Assembly (NCBI GenBank): GCA_029263855.1
Contig: JAJUFC010000012.1
Coordinates: 1 to 64,000, forward strand
Direction: 5' to 3'
DNA: 64,000 bases
Origin: Candidatus Thermochlorobacteriaceae bacterium
GTDB lineage: Bacteria; Bacteroidota; Chlorobiia; Chlorobiales; Thermochlorobacteraceae
A model generated the notes under the pieces. It was not told the DNA's origin. It was given only the letters and a program-made list of their open reading frames with translations, and did not search any database. The translations under genes and the position numbers were made by a program. This document shows, piece after piece, positions 43,577 through 52,212 of this stretch; position 1 is the stretch's first letter, and each line of letters begins with the position of its first letter.

Positions 43577-44416
43577 ATGAAAATTGGTCAATACGAAATT
43601 TTTGCGATTGAATGTGAGCAGTTCGCGCTCGATGGCGGCGCGATGTTCGGCACCGTTCCGAAAGTCCTTTGGGAAAAAACAAATCCCGCCGATGACAAGA
43701 ACCGCATCGATATGTCCGCTCGCGCAATGCTCATCAAGGGCAACGGCAGAAACATCTTGGTCGACACGGGAATGGGGCAGAAGTGGGACGAGAAAGCGCG
43801 CGGAATGTATAAAATCTCTGAATCCTTCCTCGAACAAAATCTCTCAAAAGCAGGTCTAACGCCCGACGACATTACCGACGTCATTCTCACGCACTTGCAC
43901 TTCGACCACGCAGGCGGCGCGGTCAAAAACGAAAACGGCAAACTCGTTCCAACCTTCAAAAACGCCACCTACTACGTTCAAGAAGAAAACTACAAATGGG
44001 CGATGAACCCCAACGCCCGCGAGCGCGTCAGCTATATGAAAGAAAACTTCGTTCCGCTCCTCGAAGCCGATAAACTCAAACTCATCGAGGGCGAAATCGA
44101 ACTCTTCCCCAACATTCATCTCATCATTTCCAACGCGCATACGCACGCGCAACAACTCGTGCGCGTCAAGGGCGACGACAAATCCATCTGCTACTGCGGC
44201 GACCTCATTCCCACCGCTACGCACATTCCGCTTCCTTGGGTAATGGGCTATGACCTCTACCCGCTTGAAATTATGAACGAAAAGAAAAAACTCTTGGAGC
44301 AAGCCGTCGACGAAAATTGGGTTCTCTTCTTCGAGCACGACCCCTACGCCGATGCCGCCGACCTCGTTAAAGGCGAAAAAGGGATTGCGAAGAAAACCAC
44401 GTTCTTCGTGAATTAA
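43577..44416 (+). CDS. Metallo-beta-lactamase fold hydrolase
   Basis: The 279-residue protein has the metal motif THLHFDHAGG (HxHxDH), a later metal histidine in SNAHTHAQQ, the bridging aspartate in YCGDLIPTA and a final EHDP histidine. It lacks a signal peptide. The family covers lactonases, glyoxalase II-like thioesterases and phosphodiesterases; the AHTHAQQ and CGDL arrangement fits the lactonase-like branch, but the substrate is unknown. The HEPN gene starts 1 base after the stop. Confidence 0.9.
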   Translation: MKIGQYEIFAIECEQFALDGGAMFGTVPKVLWEKTNPADDKNRIDMSARAMLIKGNGRNILVDTGMGQKWDEKARGMYKISESFLEQNLSKAGLTPDDITDVILTHLHFDHAGGAVKNENGKLVPTFKNATYYVQEENYKWAMNPNARERVSYMKENFVPLLEADKLKLIEGEIELFPNIHLIISNAHTHAQQLVRVKGDDKSICYCGDLIPTATHIPLPWVMGYDLYPLEIMNEKKKLLEQAVDENWVLFFEHDPYADAADLVKGEKGIAKKTTFFVN

Positions 44417-44417
44417 A

Positions 44418-44822
44418 GTGGAGCAAGACATTCGTTGGAAACAGCGCCTCGCCAACTATGAAAAAGCCTTGAACCAACTGCTCTCGGCAATTGAGACGCA
44501 CGGCGAGAATCCGATTGACATCATCAAGGAAGGCGTCATTCAACGCTTTGAATTCACGCACGAACTCGCGTGGAAAACGATGAAAGATTTTTTGGAATAC
44601 GAAGGCTATAAAAACATCGTCGACTCTCGAAGCGCCGTGAAAGAAGCGTTCAGCAAAAGCTTGATTGATGACGCGAACATTTGGCTTGAAATGATTGAAA
44701 GCCGAAACCGAACCGTTCACGCCTACCAAGAAGACATTTTGCGAGAGGAGTTTCAGAAAATCGTTTCGTCATACAAAACCGCGCTCGCGAAATTTTTGAG
44801 CGCGATGAAAGCGAGAGAATGA
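44418..44822 (+). CDS. HEPN-family protein (HI0074/HepT-type toxin of a HEPN-MNT pair)
   Basis: The 134-residue helical protein is of the nucleotidyltransferase substrate-binding (HI0074) family: IKEGVIQRFEFTHELAWKTMKDFLEYEGY near the middle and ESRNRTVHAYQED near the end. The latter contains RX4HXY (RNRTVHAY), the RNase motif of HEPN toxins. In HepT/MntA systems the partner nucleotidyltransferase adds AMP to this tyrosine to silence the toxin. It starts with GTG, 1 base after the MBL stop, and overlaps the MNT gene by ATGA. Confidence 0.88.
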   Translation: MEQDIRWKQRLANYEKALNQLLSAIETHGENPIDIIKEGVIQRFEFTHELAWKTMKDFLEYEGYKNIVDSRSAVKEAFSKSLIDDANIWLEMIESRNRTVHAYQEDILREEFQKIVSSYKTALAKFLSAMKARE

Positions 44823-45142
44823 AGTTCGGGTTGAAAGAAGAGACGATTGCGAAAATTCAAGCCGTCTTCGAAAAATATCCCGAAGTCGAGCGCGTCATCA
44901 TTTACGGCTCGCGGGCGAAAGGAAACTTTCGGCAAGGCTCGGACATTGATTTGACGCTCGTCGGCAAAAGCCTCACGGAATCGCACCGCTCGAAAATCGC
45001 CTCCGAATTGGACGACCTCGATACGCCCTATCTCTACGACGTGTCCCTTTTTCACGCGCTTCGCTCGCCTGAATTGGAAGCGCATATTCAGCGCGTCGGG
45101 CAAATTTTTTACGAGAAGGAGCGAGACACTTCAACGCGCTAA
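44819..45142 (+). CDS. Minimal nucleotidyltransferase (MntA-type antitoxin)
   Basis: The 107-residue pol-beta-type protein has GSRAKGNFRQGSDIDL, a perfect GSX10DXD motif, and a probable third carboxylate in YDVSLF. It overlaps the HEPN gene by 4 bases, the standard arrangement for MNT-HEPN toxin-antitoxin modules, here with the HEPN gene first. Its 3' end overlaps the convergent ABC ATPase gene by 12 bases. Confidence 0.9.
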   Translation: MKFGLKEETIAKIQAVFEKYPEVERVIIYGSRAKGNFRQGSDIDLTLVGKSLTESHRSKIASELDDLDTPYLYDVSLFHALRSPELEAHIQRVGQIFYEKERDTSTR

Positions 45143-46117
45143 CTCGCGGATAAACAGCCTGCGAATGATGTCTTCAATCGGCGCTTCTTCAATCGTGAGG
45201 TCTTGGACATCGAATCGCGAAAGAATCGCCGCCGAAACTTTGGAAATGTTCTGACGCGAGACGCGCAACTTCGCCGAACTCCCCTCAAACCATTCAATCG
45301 CGCCAAACTCCGAGAGCACCTCGCGCGCAATGGGCGCGTGAAAATCAATCGTCAAGATTTTTTCCGACGAGAATTGCTCGACGATGTCCGACAGCGCGCC
45401 GTCGAAGAAGATTTTGCCGCCATCGATAATCATCACGCGCTTGCAGAGGGCTTCGATGTCTTGCATATAATGGCTCGTGAGAATGATGGTGGTTTTGCTT
45501 TCTTCGTTGTAGCGTTTGATGAACTCGCGAATCGATAGTTGCGCCACGACGTCCAGCCCAATCGTTGGCTCGTCCAAAAACAGCGTCTTTGGCTTATGCA
45601 AGAGCGCGCCGATGAACTCCATCTTCATTCGCTCGCCGAGCGACAGCCGCCGCAGTTGCACGCCCAGCTTGTCTTTTACTTTGAGCAGTTCGGTTAGGTG
45701 AGAGAGTTGCTCGCGGTATTGCGCGTCGGGGACTTCGTAGATTTCTTTCAGGAGCAAGAACGAATCTTGCGCGGGCAAATCCCACAAGAGTTGATTTTTC
45801 TGCCCCAGCACGATGGCGATGCGTTTGCGAAACTCGTTTTTGCGCTCGTAAGGAACATAGCCCAAAACCTCGACCTTGCCCGACGTCGGATAAAGCAATC
45901 CCGAAAGAATTTTGAGTGTCGTGGTTTTGCCCGCGCCGTTTGCGCCTAAAAAGCCGACGAGTTCGCCTTCGCCGATTTCAAAAGAAATGTCATTGACCGC
46001 GCGCTTGATGTCGTATTTGCGATTAAACAGCCCTTTAATCGCGCCTAAAACGCCCTCTTCCTTCTTGAAGATTTTGTATTCCTTGACGAGATGCTCGACG
46101 GCGATGACGGGTTTCAT
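45131..46117 (-). CDS. ABC transporter ATP-binding protein (ABC-2 export type)
   Basis: The 328-residue ATPase has Walker A GANGAGKTT (58-66), signature LSLGER, Walker B TLFLDEPTIGLD and the H-loop LTSHYMQDIEALC. About 80 C-terminal residues extend past the core. The N-terminal insert (GVLGAIKGLFNRKYDIKRA) is typical of the group that pairs with DUF990/ABC-2 permeases. No permease gene lies next to it. Its start overlaps the EEP lipoprotein stop as ATGA. Confidence 0.92.
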   Translation of the reverse strand: MKPVIAVEHLVKEYKIFKKEEGVLGAIKGLFNRKYDIKRAVNDISFEIGEGELVGFLGANGAGKTTTLKILSGLLYPTSGKVEVLGYVPYERKNEFRKRIAIVLGQKNQLLWDLPAQDSFLLLKEIYEVPDAQYREQLSHLTELLKVKDKLGVQLRRLSLGERMKMEFIGALLHKPKTLFLDEPTIGLDVVAQLSIREFIKRYNEESKTTIILTSHYMQDIEALCKRVMIIDGGKIFFDGALSDIVEQFSSEKILTIDFHAPIAREVLSEFGAIEWFEGSSAKLRVSRQNISKVSAAILSRFDVQDLTIEEAPIEDIIRRLFIRELAR

Positions 46118-47160
46118 TGAACGAGTTGGATTTCAAGCAGAATTGGAAGATGGTCGGCGTAGCCACCCAAGTAGCGCGCGCCCGCATAGGTGCGAAAGGG
46201 TTTTTCTGTTGGCTTTCCGTCGCGGTCTTTTTCAAACATATAAGTTTGGTGAAAGACGGCGAAAGAGTTAGGAACAACCGTAAAACTTTTGTTGTCGAGC
46301 AAACCTTTTGAGACAATCGCGTGGTCGATGCGTTCCCAATGGTTTTGATAGTGATACGTGCCGATGCCTTGATAAGACGCGATGAAGTTGTAGAGCGCGC
46401 CATCGCTTGAAGCGGTTGCGGCGCTCAAATCGCCTGTGGCGCGGAGAATTTCGGAGACGGAGCGGTTCGATGGTTCGTCGTTCAAATCGCCGAGCATAAT
46501 GACGTCGGCGGTTGAATCTTGCGAAAGAATTTCATCGAGGCGAGCGCGCAAAGTTCGAGCGGCGACGATTCGGCGCGGTTCGGAGGCTTCTTCGCCGCCG
46601 CGACGCGAGGGCCAGTGATTGACGAAGACATACAGCGCGTTGCCTTTGTGCGAGAACTTGGCTTCGATGATGTCGCGCGTCGCGCCTTCCTCCAACTTGA
46701 CCGCGTGCTTGCGCGAATCGAGCAGTTGAAATTTCGCGCTGTCGTAAACGATGCCCACATCGATGCCGCGCGGGTCAAGCGATTCGTAATAGACCGCTCG
46801 GTAAGTTTTGCCTCCAAGATGTTTTTGAAACAGCGTGTCCAAAAGCCAACGATGCTCGACTTCGCAGAAGCCCATCACGTCAGGAAGCGCGTAGCCTCTG
46901 CTTTTCGCCAAGTCGCGAATGACGGTCGAGAGTTGCTTGAATTTGTAGTCGAGCCGTTCTTCCGTCCATTTGTATTTGCCGCTGGGGGTGAAGTCGTCGT
47001 CTTGCGTGGGATCGTCAATCGCATCGAAGAGATTTTCCACGTTCCACCATGCGACGAGAAATTTGTTCGTCTTGGGCGCGGACGCGGTGGATTGTCTCGT
47101 CGTGGAGCAGGCGAAGAAAACGAGCGGGAGCGCGAAAAGAAGCGTCAGGCGAAGTCGCAT
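46114..47160 (-). CDS. Endonuclease/exonuclease/phosphatase-fold lipoprotein
   Basis: The product has 348 residues. The lipoprotein signal ends VFFAC. The EEP fold is complete: WNVENLFDAIDDP, GFCEVEH with the metal glutamate, VNHWPSRRGGEE, LGDLNDEPSN and a final ADHLPI histidine. It is therefore an exported metal-dependent phosphodiesterase, possibly an extracellular nuclease or phospholipid enzyme; the family alone does not decide. It lies 5 bases downstream of an alpha/beta hydrolase gene and overlaps the ABC ATPase gene by 4 bases. Confidence 0.9.
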   Translation of the reverse strand: MRLRLTLLFALPLVFFACSTTRQSTASAPKTNKFLVAWWNVENLFDAIDDPTQDDDFTPSGKYKWTEERLDYKFKQLSTVIRDLAKSRGYALPDVMGFCEVEHRWLLDTLFQKHLGGKTYRAVYYESLDPRGIDVGIVYDSAKFQLLDSRKHAVKLEEGATRDIIEAKFSHKGNALYVFVNHWPSRRGGEEASEPRRIVAARTLRARLDEILSQDSTADVIMLGDLNDEPSNRSVSEILRATGDLSAATASSDGALYNFIASYQGIGTYHYQNHWERIDHAIVSKGLLDNKSFTVVPNSFAVFHQTYMFEKDRDGKPTEKPFRTYAGARYLGGYADHLPILLEIQLVQ

Positions 47161-47165
47161 TGGCG

Positions 47166-48011
47166 TTAAGGTTTTTCGTTGATGAAACGGTCGACGGCTT
47201 CAAAGAACGCTTGTGGCTTTTCGACCATCGGCACGTGTCCGCATTCGGGAATCAAAACGAGGCGAGCGTTTGGGATTTCGCGCTGAACGACTTTGGCGTA
47301 TTTGACGGGAATAAACTTATCGTTTGCGCCCCAAATCACCAGCGTGGGCGTTTTCATTTCTTTGAGCCGTGCGCGCACTTTGGTTCGCTTCAAGTCTAAA
47401 TACTTGAAATCACGATTGAGCGACATCATCGCATCAAAATTTTCTTTGCTTTTCACCATTTCCAAGTTTTGGTTCAAATGCTCTTCGGTAATGTGTGCGG
47501 GGTCGTAATAAACCGACTGCATCGTCTTTTTGACAAACGACGGCTTTGAGACCATTTTGTAAAGAATCGGCTTCAAAAGAAACGAACTTGCCATCATAAT
47601 GAACGGCGGCAGATAAAGAAACCCGTCGCTATCGCAAAGCACCAATTTCGTAAAAGTGTTCGGATAATAAACCGACATCGCAACCAGATACTTCGCGCCC
47701 ATCGAGTGTCCAATGCCGTAAATCGAATCGCGTGGCGAAGTCGTTTTCTCCAAAAATTCTTTCATCAACTTTGCGTAAAGGTCAAGCGAATAGCGAACAT
47801 TCGTCGGCTTATCGCTTTTGCCAAAGGCGAGCAGGTCTAACGCCAAAACGCGATAACGTTGTGCAAAGAGCGGCACAACTCGGTAAAAAATATCGAGCGA
47901 CGATGAAAAGCCATGCACGAGAAAAAGAACCTTCGAGCCTGAACCTTCATCAATATAGCGATGCTTATATCCTGAAAGGGTAATGTATTTGGATTCTGCT
48001 TGAATACTCAT
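47166..48011 (-). CDS. Alpha/beta hydrolase
   Basis: This is a 281-residue alpha/beta-hydrolase_1 protein with oxyanion segment LVHGFSSSLD, nucleophile elbow GIGHSMGAK (Ser103), an acid in VIWGANDKFIP and the late catalytic histidine in PECGHVPMVEKP. The lid region (PPFIMMASSFLLKPILYKM) is hydrophobic. It is cytoplasmic or weakly membrane-bound since no signal is seen. The substrate is unknown; esterase, haloalkane dehalogenase and C-C hydrolase activities all occur in the group. Confidence 0.9.
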   Translation of the reverse strand: MSIQAESKYITLSGYKHRYIDEGSGSKVLFLVHGFSSSLDIFYRVVPLFAQRYRVLALDLLAFGKSDKPTNVRYSLDLYAKLMKEFLEKTTSPRDSIYGIGHSMGAKYLVAMSVYYPNTFTKLVLCDSDGFLYLPPFIMMASSFLLKPILYKMVSKPSFVKKTMQSVYYDPAHITEEHLNQNLEMVKSKENFDAMMSLNRDFKYLDLKRTKVRARLKEMKTPTLVIWGANDKFIPVKYAKVVQREIPNARLVLIPECGHVPMVEKPQAFFEAVDRFINEKP

Positions 48012-48039
48012 AAATCGTGGTGATTAAAGTGCGTGATAA

Positions 48040-49026
48040 TTAAAGTTGAAGCGATTGTAGCCATGTTGCAATCGCAGGCGCACTGCGCCAAATCACATTG
48101 ATATGATTGGCATCAGAAACAATAAGCGATTTTTCTTTTGTAGGCAAACGAGAGAGCGTGTATTCGGCATCGGCGACGGCAAAGAGTTCGTCCTCTTTTC
48201 CAATCACCAAGAGCGTTGGAAAGCGCACATTCCGATAAGCGTCCATCACATCAATCGGAAAGGCGGCGAGAAAAAAGTTAAGTGCGTAATGGGTTGTAAG
48301 CAAGTTTTTTGAAACGGCTTGTTGGACGAGCGAATCGTTGGGCAAGAGAATCTCAAAGGCTTTGGGGTGAATATCAAGAAACAAGTCAGGAATCAAGAGC
48401 AGTGATTGAAGCGGATTGACTTTGGCGAAAGCCCCATCTTGTTGGCGCGTGTTGAGCGATGTTTTTAAGGAGCGATTGGGATTCGGATAAAAGCCGCCGC
48501 TCATCAAAAGCAAGGCATCAGGCGGACGGTAGTGAGACGCTCGGTCGTAAAAAAAGGAAATGTATTTAAGACACGCGCCTGCGCCCAAACTGTGTCCGCC
48601 CAGCACAAGTTTCTTTTGAGGATATTTGGCGCGAAGCGTATCGAGAAAGAGTTTGACGTCGCGTGCGAGAACGGTTGTGTTTTTGGCATCGCCGCGTCTG
48701 CCTTCGGAAAGACCGTGTCCGCGCAGGTCGAGCAGAGCGGTGGCGATTCCGCATTTGCGAAGCGTATCGGCAAGGGGCAAGTAGAGTTTGCTTTGCGCCG
48801 CCGTTCCGTGAATGAAGGCGACCATAGCGTTGAACGTGTCGGGCAGAACTTCGCGATAGGCGAGGCGCGTCAAATCAAACGAGACGAAATAAGAAACGGA
48901 GTCGGGTTCGGCGAGCAGGCGCGCGTAAATCGGGCGGTCGCTCTCGCCTATAGTGAAAATAGATTTTTCAGAAGTCCTACATGCAGAAAGTCCAACAAGA
49001 ATACTCAAAAGTAAAATTCGGCTCAT
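48040..49026 (-). CDS. Alpha/beta hydrolase lipoprotein (monoacylglycerol lipase-like)
   Basis: The 328-residue protein has a lipoprotein signal (LVGLSAC, Cys16). The Hydrolase_4 pattern is clear: HGTAAQSKLYLPLADTL, LDLRGHGLSEGRRGD, nucleophile elbow GGHSLGAG (Ser146), VIGKEDELF and the late DANHINV histidine. It is probably a lysophospholipase or monoacylglycerol lipase acting at the envelope. The RluD-type gene overlaps its start by 4 bases, and the next hydrolase gene follows after 28 bases. Confidence 0.9.
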   Translation of the reverse strand: MSRILLLSILVGLSACRTSEKSIFTIGESDRPIYARLLAEPDSVSYFVSFDLTRLAYREVLPDTFNAMVAFIHGTAAQSKLYLPLADTLRKCGIATALLDLRGHGLSEGRRGDAKNTTVLARDVKLFLDTLRAKYPQKKLVLGGHSLGAGACLKYISFFYDRASHYRPPDALLLMSGGFYPNPNRSLKTSLNTRQQDGAFAKVNPLQSLLLIPDLFLDIHPKAFEILLPNDSLVQQAVSKNLLTTHYALNFFLAAFPIDVMDAYRNVRFPTLLVIGKEDELFAVADAEYTLSRLPTKEKSLIVSDANHINVIWRSAPAIATWLQSLQL

Positions 49027-50033
49027 CGCGCAAGTCGTTTGATTTTTTCAATCGCAAGTTGCATATCGCGCGGCAAGGGGGCTTCAAAGGAGACTTTCGT
49101 TTTCGTTTTCGGGTGAATGAACGAAAGAAAGGCGGCGTGCAGGGCTTGTCGCGGAAGCAGTTCAAAAAGATTTTCTACGAAGTGTTCGCTCTGTGAGAAG
49201 CCAAGTGCGCGAATGTGTTTCCCGCCGTAGGTTTCATCGCTCAAAATCGGATGTCCGAGATATTGCAGATGCACGCGAATTTGGTGCGTGCGCCCTGTGT
49301 GCAGTTTAAGCTCCAAGAGCGAAAAGTAGCGAAAGTCTTCTTTGACGGTGTAATCGGTGATGGCAGTTTTGCCCTCGTCGGATTCGAAGGGATAAACTGC
49401 CATGATTTTGCGATTCTTTTTACTGCGTCCGATGTTGGTTTGAATTGTTCCACTTTTGGATTTCGGAACGCCCCAAACAAGTGCAAGGTATTGCTTTTCT
49501 GTGGTGCGCTGTGCGAATTGCTTTGCCAATGCGAAGTGCGCGTCGTTTTCTTTGGCAACCACCATAAGCCCTGATGTGTCTTTATCCAAACGATGCACAA
49601 TGCCTGGACGAAATTCATCGTCGTGTGCGTCGGAGAGGCGATGTTGTGTATGGTGAAGCACGGCATTGGCGAGCGTGCCTGTCCAATTTCCGAACGCAGG
49701 GTGAACCACCATGCCCGCAGGTTTGTTGACCACTAAAATCGTTTCGTCTTCATAAACAATATCGATCGGAATGGCTTCGGGCTTCATTTCAGGTGCAGGC
49801 GGGCGTGTGAGCGTTACTTCAATCACATCGTTCGGCGAGATTTTGTAGTTGGCTTTCACAGGATTGCCATTCACCAAAACGCGCGATTCCTCAATGGCTT
49901 GTTGAACTTTGGTGCGCGTGGCGTTTTCAACTTGACGCGAAAGAAACTTGTCAATGCGCTCGCGCTCGCGAATGTTCGGCACAATGAGCCGTATCTTCTG
50001 GCGCGCTTCAAGTGGTGTTTGTAAATCATGCAT
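49023..50033 (-). CDS. RluA/RluD family pseudouridine synthase
   Basis: The product is about 336 residues. An S4 domain (ERIDKFLSRQVENATRTKVQQAIEESRVLVNG) precedes the catalytic domain with NKPAGMVVHP, the HRLDKDTSGLMVVAK motif holding the active aspartate, and LHTGRTHQIRVHL. It isomerises uridines in 23S rRNA, as RluD does at helix 69; the length and S4 domain fit RluD, but the exact target is inferred. I use the ATG at 50033; a GTG at 50048 would add 5 residues. It leads the five-gene minus-strand run down to the ABC ATPase. Confidence 0.92.
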   Translation of the reverse strand: MHDLQTPLEARQKIRLIVPNIRERERIDKFLSRQVENATRTKVQQAIEESRVLVNGNPVKANYKISPNDVIEVTLTRPPAPEMKPEAIPIDIVYEDETILVVNKPAGMVVHPAFGNWTGTLANAVLHHTQHRLSDAHDDEFRPGIVHRLDKDTSGLMVVAKENDAHFALAKQFAQRTTEKQYLALVWGVPKSKSGTIQTNIGRSKKNRKIMAVYPFESDEGKTAITDYTVKEDFRYFSLLELKLHTGRTHQIRVHLQYLGHPILSDETYGGKHIRALGFSQSEHFVENLFELLPRQALHAAFLSFIHPKTKTKVSFEAPLPRDMQLAIEKIKRLAR

Positions 50034-50159
50034 GGTGAAACAAATCACGAAGGAGTTGCGTTAATGGTGCTGATTCAATTTTGACCTTCCTTCCAATTCT
50101 TCGGAGAAGCCATCGCAGTTTCATTTTTAACTCAAACATACAAACAAAACATCTCGCAA

Positions 50160-50534
50160 ATGAAAAACATCTTGCGTCTTTTTGTATTGATTCTGCTGTT
50201 TGGCGTTTCAGAAAGCCTTTCCGCACAAGAAGTCTCTGCTGACGAAGCGCGGGAAATGCTCACGCTTGCCATGAAAGAAAATTGCGTGCAAACTGTTGTG
50301 CGTGGCAAAGTGGAGTATCCTGTGCTGGCGCGTATGGCAAGGCTTGAAGGCAAATCGCTCTGCAAAGTCCAACTTGATGAACACGGTCAAGTGGTGAGAG
50401 CCGAGTTGCTTCAAGATGGCAATCCAATTTTGGACAAAGAAGCCTTGCGCGTGCTGACTTCGGAAACCGAGTTCAAGGCGGCAGACTGTGCCAAAAAAGA
50501 AGTCGTCGTTTCCGTTGTCTTCAGATTGCACTAA
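50160..50534 (+). CDS. Small exported TonB C-terminal-domain protein
   Basis: The 124-residue protein has a signal peptide (MKNILRLFVLILLFGVSESLSAQ) and one TonB_C domain (VEYPVLARMARLEGKSLCKVQLDEHGQVVRAELLQ, LDKEALRVLTSETEF, VVVSVVFRL). It lacks a membrane anchor and proline-rich spacer. Three cysteines (ENCVQ, SLCKV, AADCAK) may form a disulfide in the periplasm. Alone it cannot act as a classical energy transducer. Related TonB_C domains occur in the gene at 13.4 kb. Confidence 0.82.
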   Translation: MKNILRLFVLILLFGVSESLSAQEVSADEAREMLTLAMKENCVQTVVRGKVEYPVLARMARLEGKSLCKVQLDEHGQVVRAELLQDGNPILDKEALRVLTSETEFKAADCAKKEVVVSVVFRLH

Positions 50535-50546
50535 TCACGAAGCAAC

Positions 50547-51350
50547 TTATCGCGAAAGCAACTTTTTGAACTCGCGATAGTCGCGCTCGTAGGTGTTGCC
50601 TTCATTTTTGGCGTTGAGTGAACGTAAGACACGCTCAATGTTGGCAACGCGGTTGTCGGGATTCGGGTGCGTGGAAAGAAATTCAGGCGGATTTGAGGCG
50701 TTTTTCATCTCACGAATTTTCTTGAAAAAAGCTTGCGATTCGTAGGGATTGTAATCCGTTCTGCTCAACCACAGCGCACCCGATTCATCGGCTTCGTTTT
50801 CATCTTCGCGGCTGTAAGAAAGCATCGCGAGTTGATAGCCAATGCCTGCCAAGGCTTGCACCGCTTCGTTTTTTCCTTTCAGCGTTTCGGCTAAAATCGC
50901 ATGCGTAATGCCTTTGACTGCCATTTGATTTGAACCGTGCCGACGCGCCACGTGCGCAAGTTCGTGCGCCAAAACCCCTGCCAGTTGCGCCTCGTTATCC
51001 AAGAACTTCATAATTCCGGTGTAGAGATAAACATACCCGCCTGCGGTTGCAAAAGCATTGATAACATCGTCGTCAATGACTTGAACGCTGTAGTTAAACT
51101 GCCGCTCATGGGGAATATCGTTGGCTTGTAGGAGTTTATCTTTAATTCGATTTACATAGCGCGTGATAGCGTCGTAGTTTTTATCCGTAGGTTTTAGGAA
51201 TTTGTAGCGTGCATCGGCTTTAAGTTGCGCGTCGGCTTGTTTGCCGAGAATAATATCGTCCTCGATCGAGAAGAAATTGACGGATCGACCGAGCGAAGCG
51301 CACCCCCAAAACGAGAGTGAGACGAGAGCGACAATGACAATCCGTTTCAT
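50547..51350 (-). CDS. M48 family metallopeptidase, lipoprotein
   Basis: The 267-residue protein has a lipobox (SFWGC, Cys17), zinc motif HELAH (129-133) and the downstream third-ligand region ENEADESGALWLSRTDYNP. It resembles BepA/LoiP-type periplasmic peptidases that handle misassembled outer-membrane proteins, but lacks BepA's TPR domain. Its start codon directly abuts the TatD stop with no gap, so the two are co-transcribed. Confidence 0.93.
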   Translation of the reverse strand: MKRIVIVALVSLSFWGCASLGRSVNFFSIEDDIILGKQADAQLKADARYKFLKPTDKNYDAITRYVNRIKDKLLQANDIPHERQFNYSVQVIDDDVINAFATAGGYVYLYTGIMKFLDNEAQLAGVLAHELAHVARRHGSNQMAVKGITHAILAETLKGKNEAVQALAGIGYQLAMLSYSREDENEADESGALWLSRTDYNPYESQAFFKKIREMKNASNPPEFLSTHPNPDNRVANIERVLRSLNAKNEGNTYERDYREFKKLLSR

Positions 51351-52124
51351 TCAGTTTTGTGGTTGAAGTTGCATCAAGGACGTAAGGTTTTGGAACGCTT
51401 TTTCAGCCACGACCTCAACCGAAACGCCTTTGACGTCGGAGATTTTTTTGGCGACCTCCACGACAAACGCAGGCTCGTTGCGCTTGCCACGATGCGGCGA
51501 GGGCGCAAGCCAAGGGCAATCAGTTTCCGTGAGCACGTCATCGAGAGAAAGAGTCGCCACCACTTCGGGCAAGGTTGATTTTTTGAAGGTAATCACGCCC
51601 GGTATGGAAATTTTGAATCCCAACTTCAAACAGCGTTTAGCTTCATCAATGCCGCCTGAAAAGCAGTGTATCATGCCGCGAAGGTTCGAGGATTTTTCTT
51701 CTTCTAAAATCCGGAACGTATCTGCCCAAGCGTCGCGCGTATGAATCACGACGGGCAAATCGCGTCGCTTGGCAAGTCGCAACATCTCGCGAAAACAAGT
51801 TTCTTGAATCGATTTATTGTGGTCGGGATAGTGATAGTCTAATCCGATTTCACCAATCGCAACGACTTTTTCACGGTAAGAAAGCGATTCCAATTTCTCT
51901 AAATCATTCATATCAAAACGATTCACATCGCCAGGGTGAAGTCCGACATTGGCATAAACGAAAGGCAAGGCTTGCGCGATGGCAATCGCCCCTTCACTCG
52001 TTTGAACATCAGTGCCCGGATTGATAAGAACAGAAACTTGGCTGTCTTGAAGTCGCTTGATAATATCAGTGCGGTCTTCGTCAAACTGTGGAAAAGAAAG
52101 GTGTGCGTGTGCGTCGGTGAACAT
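51351..52124 (-). CDS. TatD family metal-dependent hydrolase
   Basis: The product is about 257 residues of the TatD pattern: TDAHAHLSFPQFDEDR, GLHPGDVNRF, AIGEIGLDYHYPDH, PVVIHTRDAW, MIHCFSGG and the final DVLTETDCPWLAPSPHRGKRN. These enzymes are metal-dependent 3'-5' DNA exonucleases. I start at the ATG at 52124 (MFTDAHAHL), where the family begins; an in-frame start at 52211 would add 29 hydrophobic, unrelated residues overlapping the promoter of the divergent DUF58 gene. Confidence 0.94.
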   Translation of the reverse strand: MFTDAHAHLSFPQFDEDRTDIIKRLQDSQVSVLINPGTDVQTSEGAIAIAQALPFVYANVGLHPGDVNRFDMNDLEKLESLSYREKVVAIGEIGLDYHYPDHNKSIQETCFREMLRLAKRRDLPVVIHTRDAWADTFRILEEEKSSNLRGMIHCFSGGIDEAKRCLKLGFKISIPGVITFKKSTLPEVVATLSLDDVLTETDCPWLAPSPHRGKRNEPAFVVEVAKKISDVKGVSVEVVAEKAFQNLTSLMQLQPQN

Positions 52125-52212
52125 GGTTGTGTATGAACATTGGTCATAAAATTTTGAGCGCGAAAATACGAAAATTGAGTATAGTAATGGACGAAGAATC
52201 AACAATCGCAAA

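Noticed and set aside
43856-44455. A 199-codon open frame on the minus strand opposite the MBL hydrolase and HEPN genes
   Set aside because: It is antisense to genes with clear motifs, and its repetitive Val/Phe/Glu composition is typical of a reverse-frame artefact.
46519-47169. A 216-codon open frame on the plus strand opposite the EEP-fold gene
   Set aside because: It lies wholly antisense to a well-recognised lipoprotein gene, and its translation is Arg/Val/Phe-rich with no family motif.
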